Assembly: GCF_029852145.1 (NCBI RefSeq)
Contig: NC_079969.1
Coordinates: 11,594,001-11,658,000 of the forward strand
Reading direction: 5' to 3'
DNA length: 64,000 bases
Source of the DNA: Microplitis mediator
Lineage: Eukaryota; Arthropoda; Insecta; Hymenoptera; Braconidae
The notes beneath the pieces are model-generated. The model searched no databases. It was not told where the DNA came from and worked only from the letters and a program-made list of their open reading frames with translations. A program made the position numbers and the translations under genes. This document shows positions 1 to 8,706 of this stretch, piece by piece. The stretch's first letter is position 1, and every line of letters starts with the position of its first letter.

Positions 1-116
1 TACTCCAAGAAAAGTTTTGTTTTCACTTTATAATACAAAAATTTCTTGGGTCAAGTAAAAATTTTCTTAGAACAAGAAAAAATTTTTTGCGCCAAGAAAT
101 CCTTTTTTTCTGTGTA
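1..116. repeat. End of a short AT-rich inverted-repeat element
   Basis: Positions 83-116 read as a run containing gcgccaagaaatcctttttt and ending in ctgtgta. The same end recurs at 52027-52062, where it is the right arm of a complete short inverted-repeat element. The left end here is unclear or lies outside the window. Confidence 0.5.
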
Positions 117-734
117 TAAGAATAAATTATGATCTAGGTAGAAAAAAAATTTGTTCACAGGTTACGGTGAAAAAACGTGTAAAAACATGATTTTTGTATG
201 TTATTTAAATGAGAAAACTGGCAAATGAATTGGCGACCTCTAAAAATAGTAGTTAAGGGTTCAAATTTTGACCAAATTTTATTTTCTACATATTCTACCA
301 GATTTCGAGTCAGGACCTTGAAAAAAAAATAATATTGCTCTGAAACGAACCACCTAAATGTATATACAAAAGAAAAAAAAAAATTAAAGATTATGAAACA
401 TCGGCTAAAATAAACATGAAAACAAATGTTAAACGTCTTAACTGAAAATAGTTAAATTAACCAACACATAAGACTCCAAAATAATTCTTCTTATTTCATT
501 ACAAGTTATGTCTTGATAAATCAGAAACAGTACCTTTATTTGTTTATACAACGTAGTAATCAGTTGATAAGTGTTAATAATCAGTCACATTTTTGAATAT
601 TTAACAGAAAGAGATTAGCTATCTAAATAAAACTGATAGTCGATTGATGTCAACATTTAAATGGATAGCATTTGCAATATGTCAAAGTTCCGTAAATTGA
701 TACGTCATTATAGACATGCTTCGAAATTTTGCAT
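117..734. other. AT-rich DNA without a recognisable gene
   Basis: I see no coding exon, RNA gene or clear repeat boundary here. The stretch is simple AT-rich sequence just outside the nested repeat block that starts near 735. Confidence 0.5.
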
Positions 735-1110
735 GATTGTAAATACGCTTATCCAAAAAATTAAAGGAACAAAAAAAATTCACAAAATTTTTTGTGATAT
801 TTGGAAGGCTGTACTTTCATGAAAAATGGTCGTATCAAAAAAATTAAAAAAGCAATTCGAAGCTTAAAATCTTTAGTTTGAAGTTCTTCTGGTAAAATAA
901 TTTTTTTAACCACCCGGGAAAAAATGATCAGATCTGATCAGATATGAACAGGCATAAGTCTTCAGGTCTGATCAGACATGAAAAATGACCGGTTCTGACC
1001 AGACCTGGCCAGGCATGTTCAGGTCTGATCAGGTATGTTCATGTCTGTTCATGCCCATCCGGGTAAAAAAATTATAATTATAGATAAAAAAAAATTGCCC
1101 TTTATAAATA

Positions 1111-1583
1111 CAGTAGAAACTTTGTAAGTCGAACCTCGATAAGTCGAAAACCTCCTAAACTCGAAGAAATGTTCCATCCCCTTCCCTCCAAGCCCCAAAA
1201 CCTCTGTTGCTCGAAATTTTTAGCCTCTATAAGTCGAAATAATTAGTGAGTCCCTACAAGCTATTTCTGTTCATTTTTACCCTCCATAACTCGAATACAT
1301 ACACTTGTACCTCTTTATCTCGAATTTAAAATTATTACCGTATGTAAGTATCTTATTAGGATTACCAGTTCTACGAAATGGTAATGGAATTTATAGCTGA
1401 CATCAGGTTTTCTGTTGGCGGTTGTAAAATTATCATACCTTTAGACTTAGTTAGGATTCAATGCAATACACATCAATTTCGACAGCTCCTGCTGCCTAAC
1501 TCGAAATCCTCTATAACTCGAAAACTCTACAGCTCGAATTTTTATGCCTCTCCCTTGGAGTTCGAGTTATAGAGGTTCTACTG
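1111..1583. mobile_element. Pogo/Tigger-like MITE with TA target duplication
   Basis: The left end is cagtagaaactttgtaagtc; the right end, read on the minus strand, is cagtagaacctctataactc. Both are flanked by TA (1109-1110 and 1584-1585). Ends of the form CAGTAGAACCTC.ATAA.TCGAA with TA targets are typical of pogo-type Tc1/mariner elements. Motifs of the type cctctataactcgaa recur inside, for example near 1228 and 1509. At 473 bp with no transposase, it is non-autonomous. Confidence 0.75.
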
Positions 1584-1670
1584 TATATATAATTATATAT
1601 AATTATCTATAACTGTATACAATTGTATATAATTATTTCTATAAAAATAAAAACAAATAAAAAAATTCGG

Positions 1671-1723
1671 GCGTGTGCAGGATTTGAACCGTGAACCTCG
1701 CACTCGAAAGTTTGACCCGCTAC
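1671..1723 (-). repeat. tRNA-like sequence disrupted by a LINE insertion
   Basis: On the minus strand this ends in ggttcaaatcc, a good RNA polymerase III B box, and continues after the LINE at 4186-4200. Rejoined, the block resembles the D, anticodon and T regions of a tRNA, but the T stem does not pair and no acceptor stem forms. I read it as a tRNA-derived repeat or decayed pseudogene, not a working tRNA. Confidence 0.4.
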
Positions 1724-4170
1724 TTTTTTTTTTTTTTTATAAAGAAGTTTATTTGCGATTAGGGAAATACAAATTTTTAATATATTACAGGCAGCAAAAT
1801 TTACTTAAAAACTAGCCATACATGTTTTTATTAAAAAAGAATTAATAATATATTTTGGCCACTTCGTCTCCTTGATTGGAGCAGCTTAGGGCCAATACTG
1901 ATTTCTTGTGAGGTTTATAATTATGTACTTCTTTGAGTTTTATTTATTTTAATTGTTATAGTCAAACACACATTGTTTAGTTTTATTTTTATATAAATAA
2001 GTGGAAAAGACGATCCCCTTAAAATAAACCACTTTAACTTACTAGTTACAATTTTTTTTTCCTTAATATTAATGATAATAATAGTCTATGTACACTATAT
2101 ACACTATATACAAAACACTACCAATTAGGCAGTAACACGACGTAGACGTCTTTTCAGCTCCTTGCGGTGCCTTGACTCCTCGGTTAACCACCAATACTTG
2201 TCGCTCAGACGGTGAGCGTCCAGACTGTCGACCAAGGGGAGTGCCCTTGAGTAATTAAAATCAAACCATCTTTTCTTAATGTCATCAGCGGAGAACTCAA
2301 TTTTCTTTCGAGCTTTATGGCGCTTCCAGTGATATATAACTGGTACATTATTTTCATCCTGGATTATACCTTTATGATCAAGCAGAAGGAATGCTTGAGG
2401 AGGGAGAAGTCCAGTTTCATTGTGTTTGTTTAAATCTTCTTCACTAAAGATGGCTAGATTATTGATAGCGGTGTTATTTATTTGCGGTAACTTACTGAAA
2501 TAGTCTCTGATGAGTTTGATGATGTGATTGTCTATTCTGGGAATCATGGCAATATTGTAAATGTCCTTGTTGCTGATGTACTTGTTGAAATTTGATTCTG
2601 CTGATCTGTGGGCCCTGATGCAAGTTCTGATACACTTCCTTTCAAAAACGCGGAAGTTTTCCATGACTGCCGCACTGGTGTTCCACCAGATTGGAGCCGC
2701 ATATGTCAGGATCGGCCTGACTAGAAGAAGGTAGCAGATGATTTTTGCTCTCCTTGTTAAGTTCTTGTTGTGAAAAATTCTGCTGTTCGCCTTGAATGCT
2801 GCCTTTGCCTTGGCCAGTTGAATGTCTGGGTGGTCTCTTAGTCTCAGCAGATGGTCTATATGGACTCCTAGGTATTTGACAGTAGTTTTATGTGGAATAA
2901 TTACTTCTTCGCCAGTATTTGGGGATGGTGTGGATATTTGAAAGCCTTTTATCTGTATCATTGCTTTTTTGCTTAAATGATTGGATACGCGTCTGAAGAC
3001 GATCGTTTCGCATTTATCCGGGTTCAAGCGTAGATTCCAGGTTCTGTAGAAAGTATTTATTTTATCTACCAGGTTTTTTAGGTTGCTTTGTAAGGTTGCT
3101 GGGTTTTTACTTTCAATTCCAATTATTAGGTCGTCTGCATACGCCACAGCAAATAATTTAGGGTCCTTATTTAGTCCAAATAGATTCAGAATTGCCATCG
3201 TGAAGATACAAAAGAGTACTGGTGAGTTCACCGTACCCTGTTGAAGACCTTCGAGGATTTTGTACGTTTTTTTGGAGCGGTTGACGCCATCCCATATATG
3301 GAAGGTTCTTCCCAGGATCATATCGACAATCAGTAGAACTAGCCAGAGAGGAAAGCCGAATTTTTTTAGCCTAAATATTAGGCCGTTGATCCAGACTGAA
3401 TCAAAGGCCTTCTCGAGGTCTATTAGGGCAGCTGCTACTCTGAGATTTTCACTTAGGTGATTCACCAGTAGATCCTGGATCTTATGGATAGCATGAGTTG
3501 TACTGTGTTTTGCCCTGAAGCCGAACTGATGATCATGCATTATTTTTTTGTCACGGCAGACTTTAACTACATTGTTGTTTATAACTATTTCAAATACTTT
3601 GCCCAGATTTGAGGTCAAACTGATAGGTCTATAGCTAGTAGGCTTACCAGGATCTTTATCCTTTTTTAGAATTGGCAGGACCTTAGCACTTTTCCAAGCA
3701 GTAGGAAAGTAGGTAAAATTGATTGCGTTATTGAAAATTATGACCAGGTCTCTGATAAGTCTTGGTGGCAGGTGCTTGAGGATGATAAATGGTATTTCGT
3801 CTGGACCACTTGAGGTTTTATTCGGCAGCTTCCTGAGTATACTGTGCAGTTGGGCGTAATTCGTAAAGGGGAGCTCTTCTTCAGTTACTGTTGTTGGGTT
3901 CAGGGCACTGTTGTTACTCGAAAAAGTTGTAAGAGTGGTGTCAGCAGCTCTTCTGCTGTCCAGTAGGGTTTTGATATTCTCAGCTTCTTTGTCAACGAGC
4001 TCTTTGTGTCTGGAGCCTTCATTGAGATATCTTGGAGCATTTATTGACTGGTAGAATTCACCGATGACATTTAATTTGTCTATTGGATCACCGATCAGAA
4101 ATTCATCATTAACACGAGCAGCTTTGTTGATGTCAAAGGAATTATTAAGACAACTCGGATCGTTGATTTT
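1724..4170 (-). mobile_element. 5'-truncated Jockey-like non-LTR retrotransposon
   Basis: The insertion is bounded by a perfect 15-bp target duplication, agtttgacccgctac, at 1709-1723 and 4171-4185. A T-run at 1724-1738, which is the poly(A) tail on the minus strand, marks the 3' end. The body carries a reverse transcriptase frame and a 3' UTR of about 380 bp. No endonuclease or ORF1 region is present, so reverse transcription stopped early. The exact duplication implies a fairly recent insertion. Confidence 0.88.
2125..4170 (-). CDS. Reverse transcriptase ORF of a Jockey-clade LINE (5'-truncated)
   Basis: The frame is open for about 680 residues inside the element. It continues another 49 codons into flanking DNA up to 4317, which is not part of the protein. 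Visible reverse transcriptase motifs, counted from the open frame's first codon, are SGPDEIP (~170-176), PTSYRPISLTSNLGKVFE (~226-243), the ALIDLEKAFDSV box (~297-308), LQQGTVNSP (~358-366) and the catalytic AVAYADDLI (~390-398). It would copy the LINE RNA at a nicked target. A Lys/Arg-rich C-terminus ends at a TAA stop. There is no internal stop, but with no promoter or endonuclease it is a dead copy. Clade assignment is from motif spacing only. Confidence 0.85.
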   Translation of the reverse strand, partial: KINDPSCLNNSFDINKAARVNDEFLIGDPIDKLNVIGEFYQSINAPRYLNEGSRHKELVDKEAENIKTLLDSRRAADTTLTTFSSNNSALNPTTVTEEELPFTNYAQLHSILRKLPNKTSSGPDEIPFIILKHLPPRLIRDLVIIFNNAINFTYFPTAWKSAKVLPILKKDKDPGKPTSYRPISLTSNLGKVFEIVINNNVVKVCRDKKIMHDHQFGFRAKHSTTHAIHKIQDLLVNHLSENLRVAAALIDLEKAFDSVWINGLIFRLKKFGFPLWLVLLIVDMILGRTFHIWDGVNRSKKTYKILEGLQQGTVNSPVLFCIFTMAILNLFGLNKDPKLFAVAYADDLIIGIESKNPATLQSNLKNLVDKINTFYRTWNLRLNPDKCETIVFRRVSNHLSKKAMIQIKGFQISTPSPNTGEEVIIPHKTTVKYLGVHIDHLLRLRDHPDIQLAKAKAAFKANSRIFHNKNLTRRAKIICYLLLVRPILTYAAPIWWNTSAAVMENFRVFERKCIRTCIRAHRSAESNFNKYISNKDIYNIAMIPRIDNHIIKLIRDYFSKLPQINNTAINNLAIFSEEDLNKHNETGLLPPQAFLLLDHKGIIQDENNVPVIYHWKRHKARKKIEFSADDIKKRWFDFNYSRALPLVDSLDAHRLSDKYWWLTEESRHRKELKRRLRRVTA

Positions 4171-5035
4171 AGTTTGACCCGCTACCCGTTGACCTAAAAG
4201 ATTGACTTGAAAAGTAATGTTCGTATGAACTTCAAGTAATAAAAATCTTATACGTGAACGATTCTTGGTCAAAAAAATTTTATATTTTATATATGATAGA
4301 TTTTTAGTCAAGAACATTTTATATCTAATTTATTAATTATTAATTTATAGTTATATGAAATTATACATAAGTTATATATAATTATAATTACGTTAGCTAT
4401 ATATAATTATAACTAAGTTAGTTATATTTAATTATAACTAAGACGTTAAATTTAATCCCATGTATCAAACTGGATCAGACATGAACAGGCATGGACAGTT
4501 ATGATCAGGTCTAAGCGTATTTAAGGCTTCAGACACGAACAGACATGGACAGGTATGATCAGGTCTAATTTCAGGCCTGATCATACATGAATAGGCATGG
4601 TCAGGTCTGATGATTTTTTCCCGGGCACAGTTGTTGCGTAATAATAAGAAATGGCTCGAGACAAAAATATTCTAAATTTGTTGGTTTTGTTTTTTGGGTC
4701 TACGGGGCCGGGAAATTTCGTTTCAAGAAAACCAATTCATTGCTCGTTTAGAAAATGTATTTAGCTACAATGTGCTTTTTTTGTTTCTTGGTACAACAAT
4801 TTACCGCTGAGATATCAGCCTTCAAATGAAAAAGGATCTTTTTGTGTTTGATTATCGATATCTCAGCAATTACTAGTCGCAATTTTTTTTTACCTTTAAC
4901 ATCGATTTGAAAAACGTACAAAAAGTTGACTTTTTATAGTTTTTTAGTGAATCTACCGTTACTTTGCACATATTGGTGGAAAGGTTTATGTTGCTAGGTG
5001 ATTTTAAGGCTCAATGTACATCCAAAAGCTCTATA

Positions 5036-5209
5036 CTCTCTAAACCTGAAATAATGAATTATCACTAATTCACAGTATATATTCACTATTTGCCACAGCT
5101 AAAAGTCGACCACTTGGAATTAGTGCATATACACTCATTTACCCAGTGATTTTAAAAAGTAATGTTTTAAATCTACTGTGTAAAAAGTAGAATTTTCACT
5201 ATTTATATA
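5036..5209. repeat. Degenerate 'tcactatttactagtaaatagtga' type repeat
   Basis: It begins near ctctctaaacctgaaataat and contains several attcact/agtga words. It resembles the small MITE at 59514-59670 and fragments at 48613-48684 and 50640-50735. Boundaries are uncertain. Confidence 0.35.
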
Positions 5210-7303
5210 TATGGGGCATTCCACGCCAAATCGACCACTTTTGAATCCGACCCCTTGAGATTAGGCTGAAAATTTTTTCTCTTTTTCTACCCCATCAAAA
5301 ACGTTTCTCATAATTTTTTCAAATTTTTTCACCCAACCGAAAAAAAGTTATAAATATATTTGAAAAAAAGCCTTTTTTTTTTTAAATAGCTATAACTTTT
5401 TCAAAATTCGACTGATCGGGACGTTTTTTTTTTTTTTTTAATTTTTGTTTTTAGATGTACTTTTGGAAAAAAAATACAAAAAAATTATTGCAACCTATCA
5501 TCATTGTTTTTTTGTAGATTTTTAGAAAAAATCAAAAACTTTTCGATTTTTACCATTTTTGATTTTTTTTTTTTATATCAAACTTTGACATTTTTTGCAG
5601 ATCCTCAAATTTTTTCAGAGTGATGTTTTTTCGATTTAGGGGAGGGTGGGGCAGAGCGGCCCCCCTAAGCCAATTATTATTTTTTGTGGCTTTCAACCAT
5701 AAGATCACTTTACTTTTGTCCTATTTCGAACAAATTTGTGGACATTTTGCCAAAATTTTGAAAAAAAAAATTTTTTTTTGTGGGGCAGAGCGGCCCCCCT
5801 TCAAAAAGTGATAAAAAAAATTTTTTTTTTTCGTGTTTTTTTTTTTTAAATTGTTTTCATCATTAAAATGTATTTCTTTCTCTTGACAACTATTTTTGGT
5901 TTTATATTACTCGAAAAAAATTTTTTAAAGCGTAAAAAATCGTTCACTCTCGATTACCTTAATTGCTAATTGTTATTTAATAAAAAAAAAAATCAATTCT
6001 ATAATTTTACTTTATTTCAAAAATTTATCAACTAAAAAAAAAAATTTAATTTTTATAAATTTTTAGTGACCAAATTTGCCTCTTACATAGAGAAACGGCC
6101 GAAAAATATGAAAAAATAATTTTTTCGGAAGTTTCGGCTGGTCCATTTTGCCCCAGGTGTTATGCGTAGGGCTAGAAATGTGGAATTATAATAATTTTTT
6201 TTTAATTTGACGATAAAAATATGAAAAAATCACTTTTTCAAAATTTTGGGCTTGTCCATTTTGCCCCAAATATCATGCATAGGGGTAAAAATGCGCAAAC
6301 ATATCGGATTTATAGTAATTAGTCGAAAAAAAAAAAAATTTTTTTTGGTCAAAATTTCAGGGTGGCCGCTCTGCCCCATGGGGGCCGCTCTGCCCCACCC
6401 TCCCCTATATTTTTTTTTTCCAATTGAAAAAAAAAATTTTTTATAAATAGCCTTATTTCTCATAACACTATGCTTAAAATTTTTGAGAGTGCTCAGAAAA
6501 CTTTCAAATTTAGAAAAAAAAATAAAAATAATAAATTTAAATGGTAATTCTCGAAATAATTTGAATTTTGTTCGAAAAATCAAGTTTAAAAATAGAAGGA
6601 CCTTCTGAATAATTTTTTTTCACTTTCTTCGTTTTTAAACGTAGTTTTCAGAAAAAAATACAAAAAAATTATTCAGAAGGTCCTTCTATTTTTAAACTTA
6701 ATTTTTCGAACAAAATTCAAATTATTTCGAGAATTACCATTTAAATTTATTATTTTTATTTTTTTTTTCTAAATTTGAAAGTTTTCTGAGCACTCTCAAA
6801 AATTTTAAGCATGGTGTTATGAGAAATAAGGCTAGTTATAAAAAATTTTTTTTTCAATTGGAAAAAAAAATATAAATCGAAAAAACATCACTCTGAAAAA
6901 ATTTGAGGATCTGCAAAAAATGTCAAAGTTTGATATAAAAAAAAAAAAATCAAAAATGGTAAAAATCGAAAAGTTTTTGATTTTTTCTAAAAATCTACAA
7001 AAAAACAATGATGATAGGTTGCAATAATTTTTTTGTATTTTTTTTCCAAAAGTACATCTAAAAACAAAAATTAAAAAAAAAAAAAAAACGTCCCGATCAG
7101 TCGAATTTTGAAAAAGTTATAGCTATTTAAAAAAAAAAAAGGCTTTTTTTCAAATATATTTATAACTTTTTTTCGGTTGGGTGAAAAAATTTGAAAAAAT
7201 TATGAGAAACGTTTTTGATGGGGTAGAAAAAGAGAAAAAATTTTCAGCCTAATCTCAAGGGGTCGGGTTCAAAAGTGGTCGATTTGGCGTGGAATGCCCC
7301 ATA
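5210..7303. mobile_element. Giant fold-back element, interrupted in its left arm
   Basis: The ends are TATGGGGCATTCCACGCCAA and its complement (5210 and 7303). The arms are near-perfect inverted copies of about 650 bp. The left arm is split into 5210-5638 and 6408 to about 6622; the right arm, about 6656-7303, is intact. The loop is only a few tens of bases. The same end appears at 22201. No protein is encoded; the open frames in the arms are shadows of A/T runs. A transcript through it would form very long dsRNA. Confidence 0.85.
5639..6405. mobile_element. TA-target MITE nested in the fold-back arm
   Basis: The terminal inverted repeats are perfect for 26 bp and start GGGGAGGGTGGGGCAGAGCG (5639-5664 and 6380-6405). 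TA is duplicated at 5637-5638 and 6406-6407. The uninterrupted sequence in the opposite arm near 6872 proves the empty site. A second copy of the end motif lies inside at about 5780, and the right end is tandemly doubled near 6361-6380. TA targets suggest a Tc1/mariner-type helper. A related end begins at 63803. Confidence 0.9.
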
Positions 7304-7304
7304 T

Positions 7305-7575
7305 GTATTAAGGCCTTGGACATACCCAATCTTGGCAATCAAGTTGAATTCATATCAGAATCAAATTCACGCCTCAACCAAATCAAATTCAGTTTTGAAA
7401 CCAGATCGAATTCATGGATCGACGACGGGATGAACCTCAGGGCCGAAAAGACCTCACACTCTTCGTGTGAAAAATTCTTTCGGCAACCGCTGGGATTCGA
7501 ACCCACGCCTGGCCAGTGATCAAGTTCGAGAGGCCTAGGTCTTACGCCTTAGACCGCTCGGCCATGGTCACCGGT
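7305..7575 (-). repeat. tRNA-derived SINE with a class II (Ser/Leu-like) head
   Basis: The minus-strand head, 7572 to 7482, has an A box TGGCCGAGCGG, a long variable region, a B box GGTTCGAATCC, and acceptor strands GGTGACC and GGTTGCC that pair fully if G-U pairs are allowed. The anticodon stem does not pair. A body with a small hairpin (cacacgaagagtgtg) follows to about 7305, where the fold-back element begins. This is the layout of a SINE and not of a functional tRNA gene. Confidence 0.6.
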
Positions 7576-7738
7576 TATGATAAAAAATGTGCTTTTTGTA
7601 CGAATAACGCCATCTAGTTATCCTAGCTTACAAACGTTCGAATGATAATCAAAAATACTGTCTTATCGAACAAAATTGTTGATAAATTACCTTCTGTAAC
7701 AATGAACATTTCCAACTTTTTTTTCTAGTAAAAAAAAT

Positions 7739-7828
7739 TTACCTCTAAATCGAGCAAAAATTAACCGCATATTTTTCTTTTCAACTTTTGCTGTCAAATT
7801 GTCAGCAAATTCGAGCAGCAGATTTCAG
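7739..7828 (+). repeat. 90-bp dispersed repeat, copy 1
   Basis: It begins ttacctctaaat and contains cttttcaacttttgctgt. A second copy in the same orientation lies at 19533-19621, with about ten mismatches. Both are followed or preceded by words of the type tttgac..caaatt, which suggests a larger decayed element. Confidence 0.6.
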
Positions 7829-8012
7829 GTAATTTCAACATCAAATTACTGTCAATTTCAAGCTAAAGTGACTATTAGGGTAGGTTAACTTGAGCTTCTA
7901 CTGCAGTCAAATTTTGCTACTCAATTTTTGATATCTCGTATACGTCAAATAGCGGCTTTAATTTGACGTCAAATTTACGGTGAATTTGACTGTTGGTTGA
8001 GCTCAACTGGCT

Positions 8013-8133
8013 CAGTAGTGATGCGGAATGACCGTCATTTTGAGTTTTGGTCACAAGACGGTCCGCTGACGGTGTCTTGAGACCGTGACGTGACGGTCAA
8101 AAGACGACCTGACGGTCAGCTTTACATCACTAC
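8013..8133. repeat. Inverted-repeat block rich in GACGGTC/GACCGTC words
   Basis: The ends agtagtgatg and catcactac are complementary. Between them the heptamer gacggtc or its complement occurs about seven times in 100 bp. It is probably a small MITE relic; no target duplication is clear. Confidence 0.45.
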
Positions 8134-8706
8134 CCGGGACTTTTCACAAGTGGTAATTTAAGTGATTCCCGTACATCCCCTATGTGCGACTGTGTTTCTC
8201 ATTTCTTTTTATAATAAATCTAAGGATTTCGATAATCGTCGTTTTGAAGTGTTCAAATAAGACGTTTTTCAATTATATTTTTTAAACAATATAGCATTAA
8301 GAAAAAAAAGAAAATAATTTATTTTCCTTCAATGTTTTTCACTATTGAATAAAATTTTATTGTTCCGTAATCGAGTGTGACATTTAAGTTCTCTTATGTT
8401 GTTTTTGTTAGGTTAGTTGTTAACTTTTTTTCTTATTTACGAAATAAAAATAAAAGTATGAGTGTAAATATAGCAGACATCAAACAAATTTAAAATTATA
8501 AATAAATAGAGGAAATGATTAAAAAAATAATATTTACAAAAAATGCACTTATTAATTTCAAAATTTTTTAAAAATTTAATTTGATTAATTATTTTTACTT
8601 TACTTTACTTATTTATAATTTTAAATTTGTCTGATATCTGCAGCATTCATACTCACATATAAGTAGTTTTTTTTTTATAGGATAAAAATACATAATTTTT
8701 TCAATA

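Larger units (their letters stand above)
913..4625. mobile_element. CCCGGG-ended transposon with TCAGGTCTGATCAG subterminal repeats
   Basis: The ends are inverted repeats: CCCGGGAAAAAATGATCAGA at 913 and its approximate complement ending CCCGGG at 4625. Both subterminal zones, 925-1060 and about 4470-4610, hold many copies of a motif like tcaggtctgatcagacatg. A 2-bp CA duplication (911-912 and 4626-4627) fits the uninterrupted copy elsewhere in the window. The element has itself been hit twice, by a pogo-like MITE (1111-1583) and by a LINE (1724-4170). Removing those leaves roughly 0.78 kb, so it was probably a non-autonomous element. I do not recognise the superfamily. Confidence 0.65.
735..5015 (-). 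repeat. Old repeat copy split in two by a later insertion
   Basis: The two flanks, 735-912 and 4626-5015, are the reverse complement of adjacent parts of one repeat that is uninterrupted at 22201-22990. For example, the segment with ttcctttaattttttg at 22972 matches the left flank, and the segment with gatatctcagc matches the right flank. Joined, the flanks read straight through the junction ...cca/cagttgttgcg as in the uninterrupted copy. Everything between 913 and 4625 is therefore inserted sequence. Confidence 0.7.
7576..8706. other. Intergenic region upstream of the MUT-7-like gene
   Basis: It contains a repeat shared with 19533-19621 (at 7739-7828) and a small inverted-repeat block (8013-8133). 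The last few hundred bases are AT-rich and must carry the gene's promoter. A possible 5'-UTR splice acceptor, a T-run ending tatag, lies near 8680. I see no clear TATA box. Confidence 0.45.

Noticed and set aside
5620..6583. Several 60-120-residue frames
   Set aside because: They come from the A/T runs and mirrored ends of the fold-back and its nested MITE.
7289..7519. 76-residue plus-strand frame
   Set aside because: It spans the boundary of the fold-back element and the antisense of a SINE.
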